This document shows positions 22,001 to 33,016 of a stretch of 64,000 nucleotides of DNA, in pieces. The DNA lies in assembly GCA_948567375.1 (NCBI GenBank), contig OX419759.1, positions 41,827,493 through 41,891,492 on the forward strand, given 5' to 3'. Source of the DNA: Lunularia cruciata. Lineage: Eukaryota; Streptophyta; Marchantiopsida; Lunulariales; Lunulariaceae. The notes beneath the pieces were generated by a model. It ran no database searches, was not told the origin of the DNA, and saw only the letters and a list, made by a program, of their open reading frames with translations. The position numbers and the translations under genes are program-made. Each line of letters starts with the position of its first letter. The first letter of the stretch is position 1.

Positions 22001-22548
22001 GGCCTACAGGTGCTAGTAGTCTCAAACACAAAGGTACTATGGGACACAAAGCATTGGCTAAAGAGGAGATGGTGATCAAAAAATACCAGAATATAGGTAG
22101 CACTATAGGGGCAACCCGTATAGTGGATATCTTGGAGCCAATCATAGAAGAAGAGCCTCAAGGCTCCCATAGGGAAGAAACAAGTCTAGACATCCTAAAC
22201 AAAAGGATGAGTTAATTAAGCCAATATATAGGTGGAGAAGAAGCTACTATGGGACTAACAAGGCAACATTCCAAGTTGAAAGATGTTGTAGGATCTTCTA
22301 CAAGAGAAGGGGAGTACCAATTGGCGCCCAATGTAGTGGAACTAGTCAAACAATGGGTAGAAGGTACATGTCCACTAGTACCTGACTTCCCATACTTCAT
22401 GTGTGCTATGCAAGCCCTAGAGTTTGGAGAGTCCTTAGAGAAGTTGTTGATCACCCAACATATGCAAAGGATCCCAAGGCTTAGGAACTTGTGCCTAGTA
22501 GGTGATTGCCTTATGATTGCTTGCCATGCAACCTCCACTACAACTTGA
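19010..22548 (+). pseudogene. Decayed coiled-coil, acidic/basic coding trace, unknown family
   Basis: A single plus-strand frame starting at 19010 can be followed, with in-frame stops, for about 2 kb. It passes through a basic/acidic tract (KKKKMTSPKKDVTVSPTYP, then EEEAEGDDEEAYP) and a long helix (MKELEETLTQLQALWINKV, then KEYSKVVLKMIQDLS). A family D solo LTR interrupts it at 21057-21778. Open text resumes to 22548, including the intact stretch 22249-22548 (VVELVKQWVEGTCPLVPDF then YFMCAMQALEFGESLEK). It resembles a structural (gag-like) protein of an old element, but no zinc knuckle or polymerase accompanies it. Confidence 0.4.
21057..21778 (-). repeat. Family D solo LTR with internal tandem duplication
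   Basis: The 722-bp sequence begins TGTAATGTTCC and ends GGTATTACA, matching the LTR at 5241-5825. It is longer because one stretch is doubled: 21471-21626 and 21627-21778 are two diverged copies of the same ~155 bp (each holds TATTAGTAGAAGT and CTCTAGA.CATAT). No internal element sequence flanks it, so it is a solo LTR. A clean target-site duplication is not visible. The orientation is assigned from the element at 5.2-9.2 kb. Confidence 0.85.
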
Positions 22549-24613
22549 CCATCTAAGCAAAGTCCTGTAGGTAAAAAAGGCCATGTTTGAACGTGGGAAA
22601 TTTCATCTATAGGATTATACAAAAACAAAGTGTAGGCTAAAGATCTACTACGAGGATAGAAAATAGTAGGGTATGTAGGAGAAGGATCTATTGCAAGATC
22701 TCCAATGTTATGGGACATGTGGATAGAGTCACTTGTGGGCTCATTAAGTTGAATTATGGGATAAACCCTCTACAAGATGAACATCAATACAAGATAAACC
22801 CTTTATGGGATGTACATTAGTGTGGGATGAATCCAATGAATCATCTACAAAATAATGCATTAACAAAGTGAACTGCATGAATCATCTACAAAATAATGCA
22901 TTAACAAAGTGAATTGCATGAATCATCTACAAAATAATGCATTAACAAAGTAGTTATGTAGGCAATTAAGGCTAAGACAGAGCTCTTACTATGTCAAAGT
23001 GTAATCTAGTGGAGAAGATGAAGGGTTAGGAACCAATTGGCATTAATGGCAATGACACGAGGAAGAGATGGTGGCCAGAACAAAAATAGTGTTAAGGGAA
23101 AGAAAATTCTTTTAGGGTTAGGTTGCCTAGTATAAAAAGGAGCTCATGCAACTTATTGGAGGTTTGTTCTCCTTATTTCATAGCTATTATTTATTGCAAA
23201 TCCCCTATAGTCCAACTTTTGTAATCTAAGAGTGAGAGATTGGGATTCCTATTTTTTTCTTTGAGGAGGACCTTGCTTGATTAAGTCAGTTTCTAGTAAG
23301 TCAATTGAGAAGCTATAATTATTGGGTCCACATGCTGATGTTATTGCTAATGGTGGTTGTAAGAGTTGATTGATGTGACTTCTTGTTGGATGAACTAAGC
23401 AATAGTTATTATTTAGAAAACCTATTCCATCTATTGAGTCCCATCTTCAACCTATGAAGAGTATTATGTGTAGAGGTGCTCCATGCTATGCTTGTTGCAT
23501 TCTTGTCTAATTTGTAGAGTATTTTGCAATGCAACCTAGGGAGTGATGAATAAGGAAGCCAAAGGACTCACAAGGAGACAAACTTGCAAGTCAGTTCTTG
23601 GGTTAAGTGTCCAAGGGTAAACCCTATGATGTAGTCAAGCTAAGATCACTATGGGACCTCTACCTGCAAATCATTATGGGAACTCTATTTGCAGATCACC
23701 GTGGGATCTTTTGCACATAGAGTGTTTCAATAACTTTTTCCCATAGTATGTGATGAGCTTGTCTGGTACCCTTAACTATGGGATTGGACTAACTTGCTAA
23801 CAATGTGAGATTGGCTGATATTCAGATTAATAGAATAGATCTACTAGTTTGATCTCACCCTACTTGTTGTGGAGCAAAAGGCAAGAACCCTTAGGCAGGG
23901 ACCCATCTAGGAGAACCCTTAGACTGGAATCCATCTACAAGAGGTCCCAACTTAGGATCATAATTAAGAACTAGTAGTACACTATCAGGTTAGATTAGAA
24001 ATATCTAGGGAAAACATCTTATGGAGGAGGCCATAATCTTCCATGAAGGGCAAGTCACATGGGAGACAATGGCCATATATTGTAAGCATAATGATTAGGG
24101 CCTAGAGTAAAATTATTTTTAGGGTTAGCCTAAGTATTTAAGGGAGATTGAACTTCATAGGTTAGTTAGTTAGTTGTTGTCTTAAGTTCTAAAAGGTTGG
24201 CCTCTCTTACCTATGGGAATAGAGTAATAAGAGTTTATGGGAGTGACTACAAAAATTCAAACATACATTGTATTTAGATTTGCAATAGAGACAAAAAGAG
24301 TTATTGAAAGAAAATAAAAAGGGGATTCCAATACTACTACTTAAAATAGGTGATTGAATGTATGGAAATATTGGAGTCAATAAAATTTTATTCATGGCAA
24401 ATTACTCCTTGTTCCTCATTGCATTATTATCCCAATTAATTGGGAAGACAATAAGTTCTCCCTTGTCAATTAACTACTTTGAGATTGAGTGACATACTAC
24501 AAAAGGCCAAACGGTTCACGTGAGTGATAGACCCTTGAACCATATCCAAGGTAAGTATCAATGGGAACTTCTTATGCCCAAGTGGACAAATATCCAACTA
24601 AAGAACTCCGGAC
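22549..24613. other. Gene-free transposon-like stretch
   Basis: No coding trace of useful length. Phrases such as CTATGGGA recur many times between 20 and 24 kb. Two promoter-like spots occur: TATAAAAAGG near 23132, and TATTTAAGG near 24134 within a related context (TTTTAGGGTTAG about 25-30 bases upstream in both). They could be remnants of a pair of LTRs, but the similarity is too weak to claim. Confidence 0.4.
22837..22952 (+). repeat. 41-bp tandem repeat, about 2.8 copies
   Basis: Units start TGAATCATCTACAAAATAAT at 22837, 22878 and 22919. The first two copies differ by one base, and the third is cut after AACAAAGT. It is non-coding and probably a slippage product. Confidence 0.95.
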
Positions 24614-25303
24614 TGTAACACCCATTTGTGCATGTGTGTGGTATTGTGATATTCAGTTTATTATTACAAGTATTGGGGATATATTATTAACACAAAGATA
24701 AAGGATGGTTCTATACTAGTAATGATTAGCTAAAGTTAGTCATAGCTAAGATAGAAAGAACCTTAATTTAGAAGAAGTGGAAAGATGACCACCACTATTT
24801 TGGATTCTAGTGTATTGACTTGGTATTATTCCTAGGTGTTTGGCTTTGAAGAAAGAGTTGAGAACGCTTGGGCCTACAAGCCTTTTTGTTTTGGATTCTT
24901 CTATAGTCCAAGGATAGGCTATGTGAAGGAATCCTTGATTTAGTGGTTGGATCAAGATAAGATCACATGCTTAAGAGCATATTCCCATGAGTATAGATAT
25001 TCCTTTAGCTTTTTGACTTTATTTGACTTTTAGCCTAATAACTTGAGTTAGTCTATTAATTAGTAACTTTAGTGTATAACTATTTCACAAATATATAAAC
25101 TAGGGGTGAGGAGGTACTCATCATCCTTTCATTTGCAACTATCTCTCTTTCATTGAGTTCTCTAGTGAACAATGTCTTGAGTCTTGGAGTGTAAGCCTAA
25201 GAGGAATATGATGGAGTTGGGGTTCTTTACCTTTGTAGTCAATGGTGCGCTACTATAATAGCCATCAGAGGTTCATCTTGAGTGAGAGACAGGCCAGCTC
25301 ACA
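24614..25303 (+). repeat. Family B 5' LTR
   Basis: 690 bp, beginning TGTAACACCC and ending GCTCACA. It aligns along its length with 39080-39766. Short minus-strand ORFs here are mirrored in the other LTR at corresponding positions and are not genes. Confidence 0.9.
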
Positions 25304-25305
25304 TT

Positions 25306-25328
25306 TTTGGTTTCGTTACTGAGACCTC
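25306..25328 (+). other. Family B primer-binding site, tentative
   Basis: Just after the LTR the sequence TTTGGTTTCGTTACTGAGAC resembles the tRNA-Asp-type site used by Athila/Tat gypsy elements (TTTGGCGCCGTTGCCGGGGA). Most differences are C-to-T or G-to-A transitions, as expected of a decayed CpG-rich site. The similarity is suggestive only. Confidence 0.4.
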
Positions 25329-25411
25329 TCTACAAGGTAAGATTATTTTCAGCGTACAATTTTATATTGGACAGAAAGAGGCTATGAGAGCTCACTTGGA
25401 GAGAACACTAG

Positions 25412-25823
25412 TGTAAAAGACCGAGACCAAGGAGAGAAATAGGAGAATGGAAACTCACATTGGGACACTTGAATGAGGGAAAACTCCGAATGCCTAGCAT
25501 GAGCTTTGGCTTTGGTATTTATAGGTAGCATACAAGGCCCTTGAGCCGCTTCTCAAGAAACTTCCTTGAGCTGCTTTCTTAGAGTGCAAGCCAAGTTAAC
25601 TAGGGGAAGCTTCTCAAGAAGCTTGCTTCTAGAAGCCACCTACTTGGCGTGTAAGCTAAGCTAGTTAGAAGCTTCTAGAAGCTACCTACTTGGAGTGCAA
25701 GTTAACTAGTTGAGAAGCTTCCAAGAAGCTTCTTAGATGCTTTTGGATTATTCTAGGCTAATTTGGCTTACTCTCTACTTCATTAGCCTTACTAACTATG
25801 TTGCTAAACTCCATACTATTACA
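25412..25823 (-). repeat. Family A 3' LTR (copy 1)
   Basis: It runs from TGTAAAAGACCG to CTATTACA. A TATA box (TATAAATA, minus strand) lies at 25516-25523. At 25668-25685 the sequence GAAGCTTCTAGAAGCTAC forms three perfect and one imperfect alternating nGAAn units, the layout of a heat-shock element. Further GAAGCTTC palindromes lie between 25600 and 25740. Confidence 0.9.
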
Positions 25824-25829
25824 TATTCC

Positions 25830-26104
25830 CCTGCCGCTAGTTGGTGATGTCCTTGTTGCCAATGAAGCTTCAAATTCTTGGATGGCTGTTTGTGCATTCT
25901 GGAGGTGGGAAAGAGGTTCCCATGTGGCATCATGAAGGGGATACCCTTTCCAAAGGACCTTGTACTCCGTATGTTGGCCACGGCCTTGTTGAATATGGCA
26001 ACGTGCAAGGATACAATCAACTTTGTACTCCTCATAATCATTGATAGGGACAAGAAGAGGGAGAGGTTAGACTCAAGAGGAAAAGGAAGAGGGGTTAGGA
26101 ACAA
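25830..26104 (-). pseudogene. Family A chromodomain
   Basis: In one minus-strand frame the text reads LWKGYPLHDATWEPLSHLQN and then IQEFEASLATRTSPTSG, ending beside the polypurine tract. WKGY and TWEP are chromodomain landmarks. The first beta strand is missing or frameshifted. The same end occurs in the copy at 59.4 kb. Confidence 0.75.
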
Positions 26105-26303
26105 AGGGTTTCAACTTGGAAACATGAAAGACAAGATGGATATGCATATGACAAGACAAGGCAAGTTGATAAGCAACAAGAGAGACAATTTGGGTGATAT
26201 CAAAGGGTCCTATCTAATTAGGGGCAAGTTTACATGGGTATCAAGTGTGAGAGGGAGGTTACTAGAGGATAGCATGAATTTATCACCAACTTCAAAGGTG
26301 AGA

Positions 26304-27246
26304 TCACAACGATGGTGGTCCGCATATTGTTTTTGGCAATTTTGAGCAACAAGAAGGTAAGACTTGGCTTGTAGGAGAGTGGGATATAGAGGTCAAGAAT
26401 TTGGAAGTATGAGGAACTTGAGATGGAGGGGGAGCAAGAAGAGAATCTAGAGCAAGCGGATCTTGGCCAAAATTGAGAAAGAAAGGAGAAAATCCAATGC
26501 TTGCATGTTTGGAATTGTTGTAGGAAAATTCTGCAACTGCAAGACATTCATCCCAATTGGTATGGTGTACATTGACAAAGGCACACAAAAGATCCTCCAA
26601 TGTACGATTTGCACGTTCGGTTTGTCTATCAGTTTGAGGATGATAAGCCATGGACAAAGCAAGCTTGGTGCCGAGTATTTGGAAGAGTGCTTGCCAAAAC
26701 TTCCTAGTAAATTGAGGATTACGGTTGGAGATGAGTACACGTGATATCCCATGATGCTTGAAAATATTGTCAAAGTAGATTTGTGCTAAGGTTGGAGCAT
26801 CCACGGTATCACAAGTTGGTGCTAAGTGGATTTGCTTATAAGCTTATCCACAAACAACACAATTGTGGTGTGTCCTTGTTTTGTCTTTGGCAAAGATGTG
26901 ATGAGATCCAAGCTCACATGCTCCCTACAAGTGGATGGAATGGCGAGTGGTTGAAGGAGTCCACTCGGCTTTTGGTTGCTGCCCTTGTTACATTGGCAGC
27001 TCTCACACAATCAAATAAATTCTTGAACATCTTGTGTCATGTTAGGCCACCACCATTAATTTTGGAGGGTACCCAAGGTCTTGTCCACACCCATGTGACC
27101 AACAATGGGTAAATCATGGGCTTCTTGAACACGCACAAGTTGAAGATCACCTTTAGCTGGAACATAGATCCGGTCCTCATGGAATAAAAGACCCTCCTTG
27201 ATGGAGAAGGTGTTGTACTCCTTATCGCATGCCATAAGGTGACCAT
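26304..27246 (-). pseudogene. Family A integrase
   Basis: The zinc-binding end lies at about 27037-27246. The first core aspartate (LDLITSLPKTKQG) and the C-x2-C pair (CESCQC) lie at 26822-27010. The rest of the core lies at 26304-26804: ISNRNPQFTRKFW has asparagine instead of the second catalytic aspartate, and HPQTDRQTERANRTLEDLL retains the glutamate. The D-to-N change plus frameshifts make it inactive. Confidence 0.85.
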
Positions 27247-27249
27247 GTA

Positions 27250-27810
27250 CTATTTGGAAGAAGGATCTTGGTGTAGAGCTGACTGAAACTCGTTTTGGAC
27301 CTTGGAGTCCACTGACACCGTTGAAATTGCTGTTGTGATGAGAAGAAGAGACTTCAAATCAGGTCGTTGTGATAAAGCATCAAGGATGACATGGAACCGA
27401 CCTGGTTTGTACTCAAGTTTGATTTCATGCAATTAGAGTTGTCCCTCCCATCGATGATGTTGAATCTTCAAGTGTTCCAAGTGTAAGGTGTGCAACAATG
27501 GTTTGTGATCAGTTCACATGATCACTTGTTTCTCCAAGAGGTAATGCCTCCATACCTTGGTAGCATATACCATTGCAAGTTGTTCTCAATCTCAAGCAGA
27601 GTAGTTTCTTTCAGCCATATTGAGTTGGCGAGACACAAAGGCAATGGGATGGAGTCCATCTAGGAATTCTTGTTGCAACAAAGCTCCAATTGCAAAGTTA
27701 GAAGCTTCAAAATCAACCACACAAGGTAGTTGAGGATCATATGGTTGAAGAATGGGTCTTGAAGACACCATATGCTTTAACTAATGGAATGCTTCTTCAT
27801 GCTTGGTGGG
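27250..27810 (-). pseudogene. Family A RNase H
   Basis: Minus-strand text includes a VVDFEASNFAIGALLQQ-like start near 27700, the ERNY.A/QE region near 27600, and HKPLLHTLHLEHLKIQ near 27480, followed by MHEIKLEYKPGRFHVILDAL (27250-27432). Stops break it into pieces. It links the reverse transcriptase on the right to the integrase on the left. Confidence 0.7.
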
Positions 27811-28875
27811 CTATTGGAAACTCGAGTTCTTTCCCAAGAGGTCAGTCAATGGTGTAGCCACATGAGCATAATAATGGATCAACCATCGATAAAAACTGGC
27901 CAATGCATTGAATGCCCGTACTTCTATAGCATCCTTTGGGGTAGGCCAATCAATAATGGCCTTGATTTTCTCTTCCTCCATCTTAATCCCCTCTAATGAG
28001 ATCTTATGACCCAAGAAGGTAACCTCCTTCTGCCAAAGGTACACTTCAACTTCTTGTAGTAAAATTTCCATTGTCGTAGTTGTCTTAGGACTTCTTGTAC
28101 ATGATTCACATGTTTTGCCTTTGTCTTGCTATAGATTAAGATATCCTCCAAGAACACCACCACGGACCAATCCAATAGTCCATCCAACACCCAATGCATC
28201 TGACCCATGAAGACTACTGGAGCATTAGTGAGTCCAAAAGGTAGAACTCTCTACTCAAAATGCCCATACCTTGTGCAGAAGGCAGTCAATAGGAATTTGC
28301 CAATAGCCGCTGCAAAGATCCAGCTTGGAAAAGTAGCATGCTCCACTTAGTTGATCAAGCAAATCATCAATCACGGTTTGCTTATTGAGCCCACAATAAT
28401 CAATACAAAAACAAAGTCCTCCATCCTTCTTTGGAACAAATAGTATCGGTGCTCCCCAAGGAGAAGTACTATGTTGTATGAAATCCTTCTCCAACAACTC
28501 TATAAGTGTTGTTTGCAACTCCTCCAACTCCTTTGGTGAGAGCCGATAGATTGGTCTACTCACTAGAGTACTCATTGGCAATAACTCAATCTTGAAGGGC
28601 ATATCTTGATCGGAGGGTAATCCCTTTGGTAGATCATTTGGAAACACGTCCGCAAACTCCTTAACTATCCGATCAACCATTGCTTGATGAGGCTCTCGGC
28701 CCTCCGCATATTGTTCTTGTGCAATTGGCTTGATCCACACCGTGAATAAAGACTTATCTTCCTCCAAAGCTATCTCTATGGCTGCTCTACTAACAAACTT
28801 CCCTTCTAGGGACTCATCTCTTCCAAGCTTGCTCCTTAGTTGCCTTCTTGGCAAACTTGCCATCTTGGGGCTCAT
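27811..28875 (-). pseudogene. Family A reverse transcriptase
   Basis: 28255-28875 holds the connection from protease, the fingers ([32 protein letters not shown]) and the palm ([17 protein letters not shown]). 27811-28208 holds the active site and thumb. There VVFLEDILIYS shows the catalytic pair as ED rather than DD, then LGHKISLEGIKMEEEKI. About 45 bases between the blocks are frameshifted. The altered active site and breaks make it inactive. Confidence 0.88.
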
Positions 28876-28972
28876 CTCCCTTCTAGGTTTGCTCTATGGC
28901 TACCTTCCCAACAAACTTCCTATCTTAGGATTGACTATTCTTAGGTGTCTTACTTAGAGGTGCCAGACAACC

Positions 28973-29386
28973 TTATCGGAAATTCCTACCTTGGTGTTGT
29001 ACTTGAATTTGGCATTGGGTCCAATCAAATTGAACCTTATGATGTTCAAGCCAAGGTAGACCCAAAATGATATCATAGTGTAGAGGTGCCACTACAAACC
29101 TCATACACTCCAAATACTCCTTCCCAATCTTGAAGGTAACAGGATGCGAGGTGCAGAATGCAAAACCCTTTCTACCATCCGCCATCATAAAACTACTTCT
29201 AATCACTGGCTTGATAGGAATACCCAATTCCTTTGCAACTTGCATAGACATGAGATTCTCTAAACTTCTAGAATCAACCAAAATCCTACAATCGCGATTA
29301 GATATCGTACCTTGCAAGTGAAGCAAACTTGCATAGGTTGAGCCTTTAATCCCATTGGAACTAATCAAGCTCCTAGTAGGTGGCAT
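28973..29386 (-). pseudogene. Family A retropepsin-like protease
   Basis: The 137-residue open segment contains CRILVDSRSLENLMSMQVAK, where the active-site DSGA is DSRS. It continues through VTFKIGKEYLECMRFVVAPL to [16 protein letters not shown]. It corresponds to 63095-63430 in the second copy. The loss of the active-site glycine implies inactivity. Confidence 0.8.
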
Positions 29387-30324
29387 GAAATCTCCGACTA
29401 GGATTCTTCATTTCCTTGATCATTCCGCTCTACAACCTTCATCGGGGCAACTTGTCGAGGTTATCCATTCTTGAATGATCATTCAGCAATGCAATGCCTC
29501 AATTGGTGATGATAAAAAGAACCACCATTTTGTCACAATTTCTCTCTATCTGCCATGCCAAGTGGTCTTCATTGAATGGCATCAATCTCCATTGGTGTTG
29601 GCTCCTCCACTTGTGTGTAGTGTATTGGTAGGCTTTGTTGAGGTTGAGGTCAAGACCAAGTTGTTGCAAATAAGGAATCAAAATGTTTGGCCAACCGCAT
29701 GGCTTCCTCCATGTGTTGTGGCTCATGCATGGTTACCTCTAATTTGGTTGTTGCCTTCAAGCCCCTTACAAATTGATCTAGAGCTTCACCTTCCAATATA
29801 TCTAGAATTCGCATGATGGTGTTTTGGAACTACGTGATGTAACTTCTTATAGAGCCAATCTGTTTCAACTCTGCCAACTTATCCCGTGCAGCTTGTGTGA
29901 CATTTATAGCTTAGAACCAACTTATTATTGCGCTTTTGAATTCTGCCCATATCAAGATTGGTGCAACAATTTATCATTCAGCTCGCTCCACTTGGAATCT
30001 CCACCATAGCTTTACTACTCCATCCAATTGGCTAGAAGCCAAGAGAATCTATTTTTGCTCATCTTGTAGATTGGTAGCTTCAAAATAACATTCACAATCA
30101 AACACAAATTCTCCACTGCACTTGGAAGATTCTTGCCTTCAAATAACTTAGGTTTAGGGAATCGAATTCAATCTTCTCCTTCTCAAATTGGCACTCTCTC
30201 CACTTGCTATTGTCATCAAATATCTCGTTCATCCAACAATCAAGAAAGGTTCTTGATTTGTTGTTGCATAGCAAGGATAACATTGGGTATTGCCGCCATG
30301 GTTGCTACTCTATGACACCACTCC
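29387..30324 (-). pseudogene. Family A gag remnant
   Basis: Only scattered minus-strand pieces remain (29499-29726, 30098-30283). The zinc knuckle near 29495-29535 reads SFYHHQLRHCIAE then a stop, having lost its cysteines. The copy at 63541-63582 keeps more of it (C-x2-C-x4-H). The leader with the primer-binding site follows to 30570. Confidence 0.6.
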
Positions 30325-30570
30325 CAATCTTTCTAATTTACTAACACATAGAAATAGTACGTCCACCAATCTCCTTAAGTTACAATCGGAAGCCCCAAGG
30401 GTTCCTTAGATCTGGTGATCATATGCAAAAAATCTTGTCCAAAGTTCAAGGTGATGAATTGTGTGAAATAATGCTTGGGTAGTATTTGGATGCAAAAATC
30501 CCAATGGTTTGGTGGAAGTGGATTTGGTGGTCCATAAATTCCATCCATCCCATTCCTACTCTGATACCAA

Positions 30571-30983
30571 TGTAAAAGACCGAGACCAAGGAGAGAATAG
30601 GAGAATGGAAACTTACATTGGGACACTTGATGAATGAGGGAAAAATCCAAATGCCTAGCATGAGCTTTGGCTTTGGTATTTATAGGTAGCATACAAGGCC
30701 CTTGAGAAGCTTCTCAAGAAGCTTCATTGAGCCGCTTTCTTAGAGTGCAAGCCAAGTTAACTAGGAAGCTTCTCAAGAAGCTTGCTTCTAGAAGCCGTCT
30801 ACTTGGCGTGCAAGCTAAGCTAGTTAGAAGCTTCTAGAAGCTACCTGATTGGAGCACAAGTTAATTAATCAAGGAGCTTCCCAAGAAGCTTCCTAGATAC
30901 TTTTGGAATATTTTAGGCTAATTTGGCTTATTCTCTACTTCGTTAGCCTTACTAACTATGTCGCTAAACTCCATACTGTTACA
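30571..30983 (-). repeat. Family A 5' LTR (copy 1)
   Basis: It starts TGTAAAAGACCG and ends TACTGTTACA. A TATA box lies at 30677-30684 (minus strand). A heat-shock-like array GAAGCTTCTAGAAGCTAC lies at 30827-30844, conserved in position with the partner LTR. The ATTAG direct flank lies at 30984-30988. Confidence 0.9.
30827..30844 (-). promoter_or_regulatory. Heat-shock-element-like array in family A LTR
   Basis: GAA-gc-TTC-ta-GAA-gc-TAC gives alternating 5-bp units as heat-shock factors require (three perfect, one imperfect). It lies about 145 bases upstream of the TATA box in the minus-strand direction. The same array is at 25668-25685, and a degraded form is near 486-505. Known plant copia elements of the ONSEN type use such sites for heat activation; activity here is inference. 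Confidence 0.5.
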
Positions 30984-31797
30984 ATTAGGTGAGGAGAGGG
31001 TTGAAATTATGTTAGAGAAATTAGACCCATTTATATACACTCTAGTTCATTATGATGTCTTTGAGATGATTTTGTACATCTTGTACGCATGAGAGGATTT
31101 GGGGAGATTGTGTAAGATGATTGCAAATTTTGGGAATTACGGTGATTTTGGGTAAAATCTCAAGTTTAAGATCTAGATTTGAAATTTCTATAAATGCTAG
31201 CTTGGGTTATCCTTCAATTATCACATTTAAAATTATTGTGAGCTAGTACACACATTGAGCTAGAATTTTTGAAAGTTGAAAGGGTAAACTACTCCTATAA
31301 TTGCATGCTCTCTAGAAAATTGTACATAGTCTGCCATTTCTTCACTTTTCACTAGAATTTTTCACTTGAAACTTTTCAAGAAAATTTAGTGCCTAGTATT
31401 CTACCTTTTGGTTGAAGAATTACAGAAAGATCATTTTTATGCAAAAATTCATGAGTTTTTAAAGTGAGAGGGGTGGTTTTCAGACCAAATCTGAAATATG
31501 TATATTGAATAGAAAGCTGCCTAGGCCAAATGGCTAAATGAAAAGATCTGAAATTTTTCAAGAGTGAACAACCTAAGGTTCTCATAAATTGTAAAAAATT
31601 TCATAGGACTATAACATACCAATTGAAAGAATTTAGCAACATTGTGAGGAGGGGTCAATTTTGTAAAGTTGAGATCTTGTGCATGAGGAGTGTGAGAGCA
31701 ACAAAAAGCAAGTTTTAGTGTTTAGACTCATCTTAGGAACATAGAGGGTCACCAAGAGTGGAAATTGAGGCTTTACAAGGTTCCCCAAGGGTTTTAG

Positions 31798-32118
31798 GTG
31801 AGTGTATGGGTAGATTTGATGAAAAGAGAGTTTAAGATAGAATTTGAAGAGAGTGTTGAGAGGATCGAAAAACCTACACCACTTGGAGGAAAGAGTGAAT
31901 CTAAGTGTTTTTTATGTGAAGAGAAGAGACATAAGGTAGACTCATGTCCAGTGACCCTTGAGAGCAAGAGATTAAGAGAAAAGAGAGGCTTACTTGACCT
32001 AGGTTTGCATATTGGACCTTCTTCACCAAGATTGGGAGGGAGAAGATCTAAGACCAAGGAGTTATGTGAGGTTTGTGGAGTAGAAGGATTTCCAAAAGGA
32101 CATGGATGTAATGGGTAA
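31798..32118 (+). pseudogene. Small zinc-knuckle ORF in the family B leader
   Basis: This 106-residue ORF has a CCHC knuckle CFLCEEKRHKVDSC (C-x2-C-x4-H-x4-C) at about residues 37-50. Near the end is a second cysteine/histidine cluster, CEVCGVEGFPKGHGC. It lies about 300 bases upstream of the gag-like ORF, whereas gypsy knuckles normally follow the capsid. It may be a rearranged gag C-terminus, a separate upstream protein, or part of another nested fragment. The start is a GTG in the track; the first ATG is at residue 8. Confidence 0.45.
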
Positions 32119-32421
32119 AAGCACTTTTAGAGACTTTTGATAAAAATCTTGGAGAGAGTCTAAGTATAGCTATAGAAATACTATCACCTTCATCAACTAG
32201 CTCTCAAAATTAGTGATGGAGATAATCTTTCAACTTTTGGATAAACTATCTATGAGGGTTTGATTAATATGCACTCTAGAATTTGATGTTGGTATAGAAA
32301 TCCTGGAGCAACTTGAACCTTTTGTATTCCCTAGGGTGGATTAGTCTCAAATGATGTTAGTCATGCACATACTCTATTAGTTATATATTGAGAGAAATGA
32401 GAAAGATAGTGAGAGGCTAAG

Positions 32422-33016
32422 ATGGGGAAACTTCCAGTTTTCTTTGGCAAGGATGGAGAAGATGTAGAGGTCTTTGTGAGAGACTTCAAGAGAGCTTGCA
32501 TGGGAAACAATGAGAGGATGAAGAATGAGTGGGCCTCATTATTACTTGATTTCTTTGAAGATGCAACACTTACATGGTACAAATTTGAATACCAAAAGAG
32601 AGAGAGGAGAGATGGGCAAGAAGAGTCTTTGGAGAGTTTGACTTCAACACTCATTGAGAACTTTCTTCTAGATGAAAGTTATGAGAGATTTAATGGGTGA
32701 GATTACCTTTCTCAAACAAGAAGATGAAGAGAAAATGAGAATCTATGTATAAATAGTGGAGAAGTTGGAGTCTAGATTTTGGATAGTGTTGAGAAAGTGT
32801 GGGGATGATGTGGAAACTATTATGATTGGCATAGGGGCTATGGTCACAAAAAATTTTGTGGGAGGATTGAGACCACAAACTAGAATTAAGATGAGACATG
32901 AGAGCCTTCTTCCAAGGTTGAAGCTATCAAGATTATAGTTTGTATAGAGGAGAGTTTGGAAGGAGATGAGAGTGATTTGGTGGTGAAGGAGGTTGTGCAT
33001 CCTCCTCAAGGCTACA
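32422..33016 (+). pseudogene. Family B gag, N-terminal part
   Basis: The ATG at 32422 opens MGKLPVFFGKDGEDVEVFVR, a typical retrotransposon gag start. It continues through WASLLLDFFEDATLTWYKF and SLTSTLIENFL, the capsid-like domain. A stop at 32698 and a shift break it, and text continues to 33016. There a family C LTR is inserted, flanked by the duplicated CTACA. Confidence 0.75.

Larger units (their letters stand above)
25412..30983 (-). mobile_element. Ty3/gypsy chromovirus family A, nearly full length
   Basis: Direct LTRs of 412 and 413 bp (25412-25823, 30571-30983) enclose a minus-strand pol. The right LTR is followed on the minus strand by TTGGTATCAGAGTAGG, a clear initiator tRNA-Met primer-binding site. 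The left LTR is preceded by GCGGCAGGGGAAT, the polypurine tract. Flanking bases are ACTAG on the left and ATTAG on the right, a 5-bp target-site duplication with one mismatch. The element sits in the leader of family B. Gene order is gag, protease, reverse transcriptase, RNase H, integrase, chromodomain. Confidence 0.92.

Noticed and set aside
22740-22960. CRISPR-like array at the 41-bp repeats
   Set aside because: The units are directly adjacent with no spacers, in a eukaryotic transposon context.
23100-24150. A pair of LTRs around 23.1 and 24.1 kb
   Set aside because: Only short shared strings around a TATA-like motif; no collinear similarity, ends or target-site duplication.
24746-24955. 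Minus-strand ORFs in the family B LTRs (24746-24955 and 39233-39418) as conserved genes
   Set aside because: They are similar because the LTRs are copies of one another; length and frame are not otherwise remarkable.
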